A stretch of 45,574 bases of DNA. It comes from Bacteroidales bacterium. Lineage in GTDB: Bacteria > Bacteroidota > Bacteroidia > Bacteroidales > F082. The translations under genes were made by a program, and so were the position numbers. The first letter of the stretch is position 1, and the number at the start of each line of letters is the position of its first letter. The stretch covers positions 1-45,574 of the forward strand of contig JAUYGX010000058.1 of the NCBI GenBank assembly GCA_030690365.1, read 5' to 3'. Under the pieces are notes generated by a model. That model saw nothing but the letters and a program-made list of their open reading frames with translations, was not told the DNA's origin and made no database searches. Positions 1 through 6,748 of the stretch are shown in pieces.

Positions 1-34
1 TAACCCGCCATAAAGTATATGCAATGTTACCAGC
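1..34 (-). other. Partial attC-like site (one arm)
   Basis: On the minus strand this arm begins with the core GCTGGTAAC (26-34) and continues through a segment nearly identical to one arm of the complete site at 1022-1158 (shared CCGCCATAAAGTAT on the plus strand). The second arm lies left of the window. It closes the cassette holding the genes at 65-993. Confidence 0.65.
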
Positions 35-64
35 AGTTTATTCTTTTCAATTAAATTTAACGTA

Positions 65-487
65 TTAGAATTCAAGATTGCTTAATTCTTTTTCTAATTC
101 TAATAGAATTTTTTCCATGTCCTCGATTTCATCAATATTAGGTTCTCTAATATTTTCTTCTTCATCGCTCATTTCTGTTTGCAATTTGATGTCTAATTCA
201 AATAACGTGGAAAGCGCAGAGTCCGCTATTAATTTTGCTTTTTCAATGTCAATGCTAAAAAATTCTTTTTGGTTATGAAACTTTCTAAATGTGAAATGCA
301 GATATGATTCTGCAATGTCCATAGATAATACTTCCTTAAACCATTCAAGCTTAAATATTCCGATTGCACCCGTATTTCTTGTTAATTGATCAGCTCTAAT
401 GACTGGATTTCTTTTGCTCTTTCCAATCTTCAATAAACCGATATATTCTGTATTACTAATAATATATACGTATCCCTTATTGTCCAT
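65..487 (-). CDS. T5orf172 / MUG113-type GIY-YIG-like domain protein
   Basis: This is a 140-residue protein. Residues 6-20 (GYVYIISN followed by LLKIGKS) match the start of the T5orf172/MUG113 branch of the GIY-YIG nuclease superfamily. A later arginine (R31) and the stretch AESYLHFTFRKF near residues 59-70 fit the rest of that fold, and KEFFSID near 74-80 is also typical. The C-terminal 40 residues are very acidic and probably form a helix. In the family, such domains occur alone or fused to phage and restriction proteins; nuclease activity is assumed rather than proven for many of them. The gene lies 20 nt downstream of the membrane protein gene at 508-993 in the same cassette, so the two are likely co-transcribed. 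The domain call is good; biological role in defence or DNA processing is inference. Confidence 0.7.
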   Translation of the reverse strand: MDNKGYVYIISNTEYIGLLKIGKSKRNPVIRADQLTRNTGAIGIFKLEWFKEVLSMDIAESYLHFTFRKFHNQKEFFSIDIEKAKLIADSALSTLFELDIKLQTEMSDEEENIREPNIDEIEDMEKILLELEKELSNLEF

Positions 488-507
488 AATAATAGATTTT
501 AATTTGT

Positions 508-993
508 TTATTCATTACGTGTCCAAGATATTTCAGTTGAAGTGATTTTTTCATGTCCAATATCATAATATGTTTTTACCCCTTGCATTACTCCACCATC
601 CATTATGACGGACATAAGGTAATTATGGGTGCCAAATTGTTTTTGTTCTTTGTTCCAACAAGTAATGTTCAAGAAATTATTGTAATAGTTTCCCTTGAAT
701 ATAAAAGTCTTCAGTACTATAATTTTTCCTGTCGTCATGTTTTTTTTCGCTAAAATAATTTCGCCTTTTATTTTATCTGCTGATTGTTTAATTGAAATAT
801 TTGACTCTTGAATAAATATGTCTTCGTAGTTATGTTCTTCCTTCCAAAATCCACTGATATCGAGTCCTTTGTATGCTATTCCTCGATACCACGGGATAAT
901 AATATATTGGAAAGACTTTCCAGCTAAATATAAGAGTAGTGCAGTTAACACTCCCGAAAAAACACTTAGAAATATATTCAAAAAGGTTTCCAT
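508..993 (-). CDS. Membrane-anchored beta-rich protein, Cap15-like architecture
   Basis: The 161-residue product has one N-terminal membrane segment (about residues 5-35), then YKGLDISGFW and a run of short alternating hydrophobic and polar strands to the end, including an INITCWN-like strand and a final STEISWTR. A short membrane anchor followed by a small beta-barrel domain opening with D-I-x-G-x-W is the architecture of Cap15-type (STING-like beta-barrel) effectors of CBASS and of related uncharacterised cassette proteins. I do not see a CD-NTase gene nearby, so a CBASS role is not supported by context. It is the first gene of its cassette: the ATG lies 36 nt after the boundary, and the T5orf172 gene follows 20 nt later. 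Without a profile search this remains a hypothetical membrane protein with a suggestive shape. Confidence 0.45.
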   Translation of the reverse strand: METFLNIFLSVFSGVLTALLLYLAGKSFQYIIIPWYRGIAYKGLDISGFWKEEHNYEDIFIQESNISIKQSADKIKGEIILAKKNMTTGKIIVLKTFIFKGNYYNNFLNITCWNKEQKQFGTHNYLMSVIMDGGVMQGVKTYYDIGHEKITSTEISWTRNE

Positions 994-1021
994 ATTTATG
1001 ATTGATTGAGCTTTTTAAATT

Positions 1022-1158
1022 GCTGGTAACGGGCGTGCATATGCTTTGTGGCGGACTTCAAAAGAAAATTCTTTCTGCCCACGACGATTTATATTTGGAA
1101 CTAAAATGTTCATATTCTGACCGAAACCCGCCATAAAGTATTATGCATTGTTATAGCC
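1022..1158 (-). other. Complete attC-like recombination site
   Basis: This 137-bp imperfect palindrome has one arm at 1027-1054 and the other at 1128-1153. The arms pair through CCGCC, AAAG and ATGCA blocks with unpaired or extra bases between, as in attC hairpins whose extrahelical bases set strand choice. Outer cores on the minus strand are GGCTATAAC (R'' side) and GTTACCAGC (R' side). They are not complementary to each other but each is complementary to the other end of its own cassette, which is the hallmark of sequential insertion with exchange at G|TT. The unpaired central loop is about 70 nt. Confidence 0.75.
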
Positions 1159-1177
1159 TGTTTTTTCTTCTTCATTC

Positions 1178-1450
1178 CTAAATTATGTTTTTTATTATTA
1201 GTATTCCACCAATCATATATATTGGTATTATAGCAATTTGAGTCCAAAAAATAATCAAATATTTTCGTCTTTTTGACGTCTGTTTTTCAACCTTGACTAT
1301 TTTCCAAAATCTTATGTATTGACCCGGAGTCACAAAAAAGTAATTAACATTTTCTCCTTTGGAGTCCATAATGCTAAGCATTATAATCCATAAAACCAGA
1401 CTTGGTATTCCACAAATAAATAGCCATATTATTGGTGTTAATTCATTCAT
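1178..1450 (-). CDS. Small two-helix membrane protein, cassette-borne
   Basis: This 90-residue protein is of unknown family. Two strongly hydrophobic segments (about residues 6-26 and 66-89) flank a basic middle region containing KIVKVEKQTSKRRKY, so both ends probably cross the membrane with the basic loop inside. The start codon lies one nucleotide after the stop of the AbiJ-like gene, which implies translational coupling. The attC-like site follows directly. The arrangement suggests a partner of the upstream HEPN-type protein (membrane effector or immunity protein), but nothing in the sequence proves this. Confidence 0.55.
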   Translation of the reverse strand: MNELTPIIWLFICGIPSLVLWIIMLSIMDSKGENVNYFFVTPGQYIRFWKIVKVEKQTSKRRKYLIIFWTQIAIIPIYMIGGILIIKNII

Positions 1451-1451
1451 T

Positions 1452-2357
1452 CTAATCCTTTATTTCATGAGTTTCTAATAGATATATTGCTAAAGTCGAT
1501 GCTGCACCAACTGCTAGTTTTGCATGTCTTGGTTGAAGTCCGACAAATTTTCCGTCTTTGCCGTGTCCACTACCGTATTCATTTCTAATTTCCCCAATTC
1601 CTTGTACAACTGAAGATAAGCTACCTAAAATTTGTCTTATTGAACTAGCGGCTTTTACTTCATTAGGTATATCATTTGGGGTCAATTTTAACAATTTAGT
1701 TGTTTCTTTCATTAATCTAGGCAAGTCCCAATTCTTATCATATTCCTTCTTTCTTTCTTCAAAAATTGTCTTACAGCACGTTTCAATAAGTTCTTTTGAA
1801 ATCCCTATTGAGATGTGTGGTGAAGTCTCAATTGAACTTTCCATTAGTGTTATTTGCTGCATCACATAATCTGCAGAGAGTCTTTTTTTAATTTCTTGGT
1901 TTTTCTTTATTAGATGTTCCTCTGTAAATTCTCTTTTTACTCCCGCAAAAATTGGCTTGTCCGATATTCTCGCTTTTTCAATTATTTTATAACCATCTGG
2001 AAATAGATTGTCGTTGTAATGTTGAATTAATTTACTAATCTCTGTTGAATCATTTCTTATTACGGGGTGGATTGTTTCACATAGAAATTGTAAGAAAATC
2101 GAGTCGTCGCAATTTAAAAGGTTAATTCTTGAATCTGAAAGTAACCAAGATTCATCCCAGTCATAATTGTTTATTCTATGCTGCCATATATCACGGTAAG
2201 CATCTCTGAATCTATTATCTGTCGAAGGAAGGCCTGATAAATCCCATATTCTACCTAAAAAGTCAGGTTCTTCAAGTCTGCCAAATGGGTCAATCCCAGT
2301 AATTAGAATTCCATCCCAAATATTTCGTCTGGTTATTGATGTTATTTTGTTACTCAT
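1452..2357 (-). CDS. AbiJ-like abortive infection protein with HEPN-type C-terminus
   Basis: The 301-residue protein begins with a domain resembling AbiJ N-terminal modules (TRRNIWD, then GRLEEPDFLGRIWDL and the spaced aromatic and acidic pattern to about residue 65). It ends with the Abi_C region (about 185-298). There I see IRNEYGSGHG with R258 and H265, an R-x6-H arrangement as in HEPN ribonuclease motifs, followed by a conserved-looking helix with RHAKLAVGAA. Abi_C proteins act in phage exclusion in several bacteria; RNA cleavage on infection is the usual hypothesis for HEPN members. It is the first gene of its cassette, with the ATG 24 nt from the boundary, and overlaps functionally with the small membrane protein gene 1 nt downstream. 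Expression presumably depends on an upstream promoter in the recombinase region. Confidence 0.75.
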   Translation of the reverse strand: MSNKITSITRRNIWDGILITGIDPFGRLEEPDFLGRIWDLSGLPSTDNRFRDAYRDIWQHRINNYDWDESWLLSDSRINLLNCDDSIFLQFLCETIHPVIRNDSTEISKLIQHYNDNLFPDGYKIIEKARISDKPIFAGVKREFTEEHLIKKNQEIKKRLSADYVMQQITLMESSIETSPHISIGISKELIETCCKTIFEERKKEYDKNWDLPRLMKETTKLLKLTPNDIPNEVKAASSIRQILGSLSSVVQGIGEIRNEYGSGHGKDGKFVGLQPRHAKLAVGAASTLAIYLLETHEIKD

Positions 2358-2373
2358 TGTGTTTTTTTAAATA

Positions 2374-2426
2374 GGCTATAACGTCTGTATAGCGACAATT
2401 GTCGCTATGCCTATTATATGTTAATT
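2374..2426 (-). other. Compact palindromic recombination site at array head (attI or short attC candidate)
   Basis: A perfect 20-bp palindrome at 2389-2408 (ATAGCGAC-AATT-GTCGCTAT) is flanked by TAAC (2379-2382) and GTTA (2420-2423), giving the core-palindrome-core order of a short attC. On the minus strand its leftward core is GTTATAGCC, which opens cassette 2. It is the first site after the recombinase gene, where attI would be expected. A long perfect palindrome is more typical of attC than of attI, so I leave the identity open. Confidence 0.6.
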
Positions 2427-2686
2427 CGATTTATGGTGTAAGTGCCTGATTTAACGACTATATAGCTAATCTGCGGTTCGGTTCGGTTGGGTCTCATTTT
2501 ACTTATGGTTTTATTAAATTCGTATTTATGCCCCTGTTTTATCGCACTAAATTAATCCATTTTTGTAAACGACAACATTTAAATTTCTATTTCTTACCTT
2601 TTTTGCCAATCGTACACAATACAATATCAGCCCGCAAATGCTCAATACAGGTAAGTGGTTATACTATAAAGGTACCTGAACATATG

Positions 2687-4738
2687 CTATGGCGATGCAT
2701 CTTGTTGCGTAAAATTGGTCCCTCGTTGCTCAACCATCTTGTCGAATGGGCTCTTTACCGCATGCAGCGCATCACTCACTATTTGCGTGTACCGGGTGGT
2801 GGTCTTTATGTTTCTGTGTCCCATCAACTCCTGTATGTAGCGGATATCCCTTCCGTCTTCCAACAGGTGGGTGGCAAAACTATGTCGCAACATATGAAGG
2901 TGCACCTGGCGGCGAATGCCCGACCTTAAAGCAGCCTTCTTGAGTACGTTCGACATGCTGCTTGTACTGTAGGGCAAACCCGGAATAGAACCTTCAAATA
3001 CATACAAACGGGGATGCTCCTTTTCAAGATGCTCCTTCAAATCTGCATGCAAATGCATCGAAAACAAAGTATATCTGTCCTTATTTCCTTTGGCCGCCCT
3101 AATAAATATCCGATCAGTCTTTAAATCTATATCACTGATCCTGAGTTGCCTGACCTCTTCACGCCGCATACCACTACAATAAAACAACGATATCAGAAAT
3201 CGGTGCTTCACATTCTCCGTTACCGATATCATGCCTTCTATCTCTTCCCGCGAAAAAAAATCAGGCAGGAAGAACCCTTTACGTGGCCGGATGATGAATT
3301 TATCCGAAATCTCACTCTTGTGTACCTTCTCGAAAAAAAATTTAAAGGCATTCACCATGTTGTCCTGATGCGATGGCGACTTTTCGCGGTGCAACACCAT
3401 ATAATCGCGAATCTCTTCGTTGCGTATCTGGCTGGGATGTTTAAAATGGTGATATTCCAAAAACCTGATAAAAGTACCCAGATACATTTGCTTGGTTTTC
3501 TCACTATAATCGGTTCCGTCCAAAATATACCGGTACTGCGCCTGATAAATGCCTCTGAGCCTGTACCGTTGTATGATCCCATATATTTTTTGATGTAATT
3601 TGCTTACCTGATAGGCTTGACCTTGATCCTCAAACAAATAAATCCCCGATGTTTGGTGCGCTAAGATACCATCAAACAGCACTTTAAAATGGTCAACAAC
3701 GTCCTCCTGAAACCCCCTGACCCTTAGTTCCTGTACAAATGCATCTTTTGCATCAACCCTTAACCCCGCTATTTCGGCATACTTGAGTTGCAGATGAAAA
3801 GCCATATAAAGCAACATCCTGTCCGAAGCCAATCCCACGCTTTCGCTTATTTCAGCGATCTCCTTAAACGGGATAAAAACCGTTCCTCCTTTAATCTGTA
3901 TTTCTTTCTGAAGGTGAAAAAACATTCTGTCGCGGTCCATTACACGTTCGTAGAAGAATTTGATGGCGGCAATGGTCTGCTTTAACTGCGTATTTTCAAG
4001 CTCTTTGGATTTCGATTTGATATAAGCATAAATCTCATGATAGGTTAAATTCCCGATGTCCTGGTTGAGGTGATCCGATAAAAACCGGGTAAAAAAATGA
4101 ACATATATCTGGCAGGTACTTGGCCTTAACCGCTTTAATAGCAATGTATCCGAATAAGTGTGCAGCAACGATTTTTCGGCTGGACCAAGCCGTTCAATTT
4201 CTTGTTTATTTCTAACCGGAATCTCAGTATACGCCTTTTGAGGCGATTCAATCCTGATTTCCCTGAGCTGATATCCGCTACCGTTAATTAATTGCTTTAA
4301 GCCGGTATAAATGTCGTTCTTTCCGGGAAAAACCCAACATTTTTGCTCCTTGATCCAAAACCCCTTGCGGGTAGCCTTTATAATTCCAAATAAATGTGGG
4401 GCGGAAGGTTGGTCAATGTAAATTTTCCTCTTTATTTTATCCACTTTCATTACCACAGTGAGGTTGTCCACAGGAACTTGTGTTTTGTTGATGGGTTTTT
4501 CAACGTCTTCTCCATCAAAAACAATCTCAAGACCTTCAACAGAAGCATAATACTGCGACAGATAATCCTGATAATCACTGCGGAAAGGGATGTACCAGCA
4601 CTTCCTGGAACTACTGAAAGCCCGCTGTGGAAGTGCCCGTGTTAACCTGTCCAAATCACTGTTCACCACATATTGATAAGAAAGCGCCACCTTTTTCTCA
4701 CCCTTATGATCAATCGGAATGATGGTTAAAACAGACAT
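2687..4738 (-). CDS. Tyrosine recombinase with duplicated architecture (decayed plus intact catalytic domain)
   Basis: The chosen ATG at 4738 gives 683 residues, about twice a normal Xer/integrase. Order seen: two similar small modules each with a KCW-x-x-P signature (about 18-75 and 93-165), a SAM-like core-binding domain (187-280), a catalytic-like domain (288-408) in which the expected GLR-x-x-E box reads QLKYAE and which ends before the H-x-x-R box, a second SAM-like domain (410-480) and an intact catalytic domain (490-665). The intact copy has R525 (GMRREE), K550 (AKGNKDR), H615-x-x-R618 (HMLRHS), H641 (MGH) and the nucleophile Y650 (TRYTQ). Its tail VKSPFD resembles IntI and IntI-like recombinases, but the extra helix between K and H-x-x-R typical of IntI is not evident. 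It is transcribed toward the cassettes, in the same direction as cassette genes. It is the probable array recombinase, by position only. Confidence 0.8.
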   Translation of the reverse strand: MSVLTIIPIDHKGEKKVALSYQYVVNSDLDRLTRALPQRAFSSSRKCWYIPFRSDYQDYLSQYYASVEGLEIVFDGEDVEKPINKTQVPVDNLTVVMKVDKIKRKIYIDQPSAPHLFGIIKATRKGFWIKEQKCWVFPGKNDIYTGLKQLINGSGYQLREIRIESPQKAYTEIPVRNKQEIERLGPAEKSLLHTYSDTLLLKRLRPSTCQIYVHFFTRFLSDHLNQDIGNLTYHEIYAYIKSKSKELENTQLKQTIAAIKFFYERVMDRDRMFFHLQKEIQIKGGTVFIPFKEIAEISESVGLASDRMLLYMAFHLQLKYAEIAGLRVDAKDAFVQELRVRGFQEDVVDHFKVLFDGILAHQTSGIYLFEDQGQAYQVSKLHQKIYGIIQRYRLRGIYQAQYRYILDGTDYSEKTKQMYLGTFIRFLEYHHFKHPSQIRNEEIRDYMVLHREKSPSHQDNMVNAFKFFFEKVHKSEISDKFIIRPRKGFFLPDFFSREEIEGMISVTENVKHRFLISLFYCSGMRREEVRQLRISDIDLKTDRIFIRAAKGNKDRYTLFSMHLHADLKEHLEKEHPRLYVFEGSIPGLPYSTSSMSNVLKKAALRSGIRRQVHLHMLRHSFATHLLEDGRDIRYIQELMGHRNIKTTTRYTQIVSDALHAVKSPFDKMVEQRGTNFTQQDASP

Positions 4739-5245
4739 AATATCGAGTGGGTTTTTTTTGATTAGATTCCCGACATAATTTGTCCTGCAATATAAGCAAA
4801 TCAAATAAAAAACGCAAGCTTTTTTCTAACCATTTGCTAAATCCAAAGAGGTCATTAGCACTATAATTTCTAATCCATAAGAAAAACCATTACGAAAAAC
4901 TATGTAATCACCTTTCCCTCTCATCCATATACAGCTTCGCCCACTCAGTCACATATGTGTAAAGCAATTACTGACTGCTAATTAACAACTATATCATCAA
5001 CATCAGTAGAACAAACCAATTTACATGTATATCCGTTTCGCTCTTCAACAGTTTATTTTCTCTTAACGACCGCATGGTATGGTTTTAGGAGATTTCTCGC
5101 TGGCATTAACAGAATATTTAGTAATGTAGTTTTAGCGGCTGTTCGTGTAATCGGAGGCTAAGATATAATAATTATTTTCGCATGCCTTGTAAAAACCAAA
5201 TAATTTAAAAATTAATGAGAGATTCACCCCCTTCGCCCCTTCCTC
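4739..5245. other. Gene-free stretch upstream of the recombinase
   Basis: I find no plausible gene, tRNA or repeat here. It presumably carries the recombinase promoter, but no TAnnTTTG box with good spacing is visible. One 10-bp palindrome CACATATGTG sits at 4950-4959 and could be a regulator site or chance. Confidence 0.4.
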
Positions 5246-6160
5246 CTACCCTGGCTCCAATATAAAATGCCTGTTAGGTTGCGGATATTCTATGTCAATC
5301 TGTAGGTATTGGGTGGCTATCCGATACCCTGCATGGTAGCAGCTTAGGCTGGCAGCTCCCCCTGACACGGCGTTGAGCTTGAATTTACCATCGGCGCCCG
5401 TAGTGGTTACAAGATTTTGTTCCACCAGCCTGATGGTAGCATCAGACAATGGCTGACCGGTTTGCGCATCGGTTACGTCACCTTCCAGCACCGTTTCTGC
5501 CAGCGCCACAGGGGGTTTATGCCCGCGAGGCGTTCGGCGCAGACGCATGTACGAGGCATACCACACCGGATGGCTTCCCCGGCAGAAGCGCGCAAAATGA
5601 TCGAGTTCGTCGCGCAACAATCGGTTGCAGGAGGCAATCATCTGCCGGATGGCAGCCAGATTGGCCCTTCGGGTGTCGAGCCGCGACTGGGTGTCGAAAG
5701 TGAGCTCCGAAAAATGACATAACCGAGTACGCAGGTCTGCCATCGCATTGGCATCCAGACCCAACTCTTCGACCTGTGTGGCGTTTTGGTCGAATTGCTC
5801 CAACATATCCATACCAATGGCCAGCATCATGGCCGACGAAACGGCGGGAATTTTACGGTGGTAGTGGATAAATAAATGTCTGATTTCTTCATTCTGCATC
5901 CTGCCGGCCATCAATATGCCCAGATGGGCAAGTTCGGCCAGCCGAAGTTTGAGATCGGCACGCTGGTCGCGGCGGTTCACAAGCAGGCTCCCACCCGGAC
6001 GCACCAACAAATTGATGTTCGCGGCCAGAAGTCCGGTTTGTTCCATAAACTGTGCTTTGGCCTGTGGTGCCCCGGGTTTGTTATCAAAAATAGCTTCCGA
6101 CGACTGCAATACCCGACTAATGGCCAAAAACTTCTGCAAAAATCTAATCTCTTTTTTCAT
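5246..6160 (-). CDS. Helical protein with C-terminal carboxypeptidase-regulatory-like domain
   Basis: I place the start at 6160 (MKKEIRF), giving 304 residues; a longer frame to 6346 is open but its extra residues look non-coding. Residues 1-215 are predominantly helical, with many leucine, glutamine and arginine residues and no signal peptide. The last 85 residues form a beta-sandwich typical of carboxypeptidase regulatory-like domains: EGDVTDAQTGQPLSDATIRL, then TTTGADGKFKL and a final YLQIDIEYPQPNRHF strand. Such domains usually sit in secreted or outer membrane proteins, so their attachment to an apparently cytoplasmic helical region is odd. GC content is visibly higher than in flanking genes. 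Upstream lies a 21-bp repeat array on the same strand. Function unknown. Confidence 0.6.
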   Translation of the reverse strand: MKKEIRFLQKFLAISRVLQSSEAIFDNKPGAPQAKAQFMEQTGLLAANINLLVRPGGSLLVNRRDQRADLKLRLAELAHLGILMAGRMQNEEIRHLFIHYHRKIPAVSSAMMLAIGMDMLEQFDQNATQVEELGLDANAMADLRTRLCHFSELTFDTQSRLDTRRANLAAIRQMIASCNRLLRDELDHFARFCRGSHPVWYASYMRLRRTPRGHKPPVALAETVLEGDVTDAQTGQPLSDATIRLVEQNLVTTTGADGKFKLNAVSGGAASLSCYHAGYRIATQYLQIDIEYPQPNRHFILEPG

Positions 6161-6428
6161 GCTTACAGTGGCTAATTTACATTTAGTACTGTCCTTTTCT
6201 GACAAAACAAAAGGGCCTCTGTTATATAAGGGTAAAGTGTGACACTTTTTTGAAATTATTACAAATTCAAGTGTATTACTACCAACTTGCTTTAGGCGAA
6301 CGACATGGTTGAATGGCTCATGATTTAAACACTCACGATGGCTCAAAAAAAGTTGCCTTTGCCGATAATCAGCTCCGTTCTGTTTTAATCAAATCAGCAC
6401 CAATGTCTATATCCATGCAGCAGGTTGC

Positions 6429-6701
6429 GATAACCTTCCATACTTTCATGCCAATCAGTGGGTGTTGCCGCAAAACCCAAGTGTGTCACAATAAAACCGA
6501 TGCCTGCCACAGCATATCTTTTACTTATCTCATCAAAACCGGTGCTTGAAAGAGTATTATTGATGCTTGTCAGATTAAAACCGTACAGTGTTGCCATAAA
6601 ACTGTGCCGTGATGCTGTAAAACTACTCAATGTTGCTTTAAAACTGCTCAGTGTTGCCGTAAAACCATCCAGTGTTTATCTCATAACATACAGGTTGCGG
6701 G
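6429..6701. repeat. 21-bp tandem repeat array, 13 degenerate units
   Basis: Thirteen consecutive 21-nt units tile exactly from 6429 to 6701 without indels. The best preserved five (6576-6680) follow TAAAACTGCTCAGTGTTGCCG. Because 21 nt is seven codons, every frame is periodic: the minus strand reads as heptads of the type GF-x-ATL-x, the plus strand as KL-x-SVAV-type heptads. The minus reading runs open from a stop near 6672 to a stop at 6394. No good ATG or promoter opens either reading, so coding status is undecided. The rest of 6161-6748 shows no other feature. Confidence 0.75.
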
Positions 6702-6748
6702 AAATTTCGGTGTGAGGTACCCGATAATGGTTTTACACGCGCTTTTGT

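Larger units (their letters stand above)
1..2423 (-). mobile_element. Integron-type gene cassette array (left end outside window)
   Basis: At least two cassettes are read on the minus strand. Cassette 2 spans about 1030-2381 and carries the AbiJ-like gene plus a small membrane protein gene. Cassette 1 runs from about 1029 leftward past the window edge and carries a membrane beta-rich protein gene plus a T5orf172 gene. Palindromic attC-like sites lie downstream of each gene pair. On the minus strand cassette 2 begins GTTATAGCC and its own attC begins GGCTATAAC, exact complements. Cassette 1 begins GTTACCAGC and its attC begins GCTGGTAAC, again exact complements. This reciprocity is expected if each cassette was once a circle closed at its own attC. 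First genes start 24 and 36 nt after the cassette boundaries, and no TAnnTTTG promoter is seen inside, as is usual for cassettes. The integron assignment is inferred from architecture, not from homology search. Confidence 0.75.

Noticed and set aside
508-993. CBASS operon
   Set aside because: No CD-NTase, Cap2/Cap3 or other CBASS gene is visible; only a fold-level resemblance to Cap15 remains.
2528-2929. Open frame on the plus strand opposite the recombinase 3' end
   Set aside because: It lies antisense to the intact catalytic domain of the recombinase, shows no recognisable motif and no promoter.
4950-4959. CACATATGTG palindrome as an operator
   Set aside because: An isolated 10-bp palindrome in A/T-rich DNA is expected by chance and has no partner copy nearby.
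6161-6346. Extended N-terminus of the gene at 5246-6160
   Set aside because: The additional 62 residues lack helical pattern and the ATG at 6160 starts the ordered region.
6429-6701. CRISPR array
   Set aside because: Units are contiguous 21-mers without unique spacers, and no cas genes are present.
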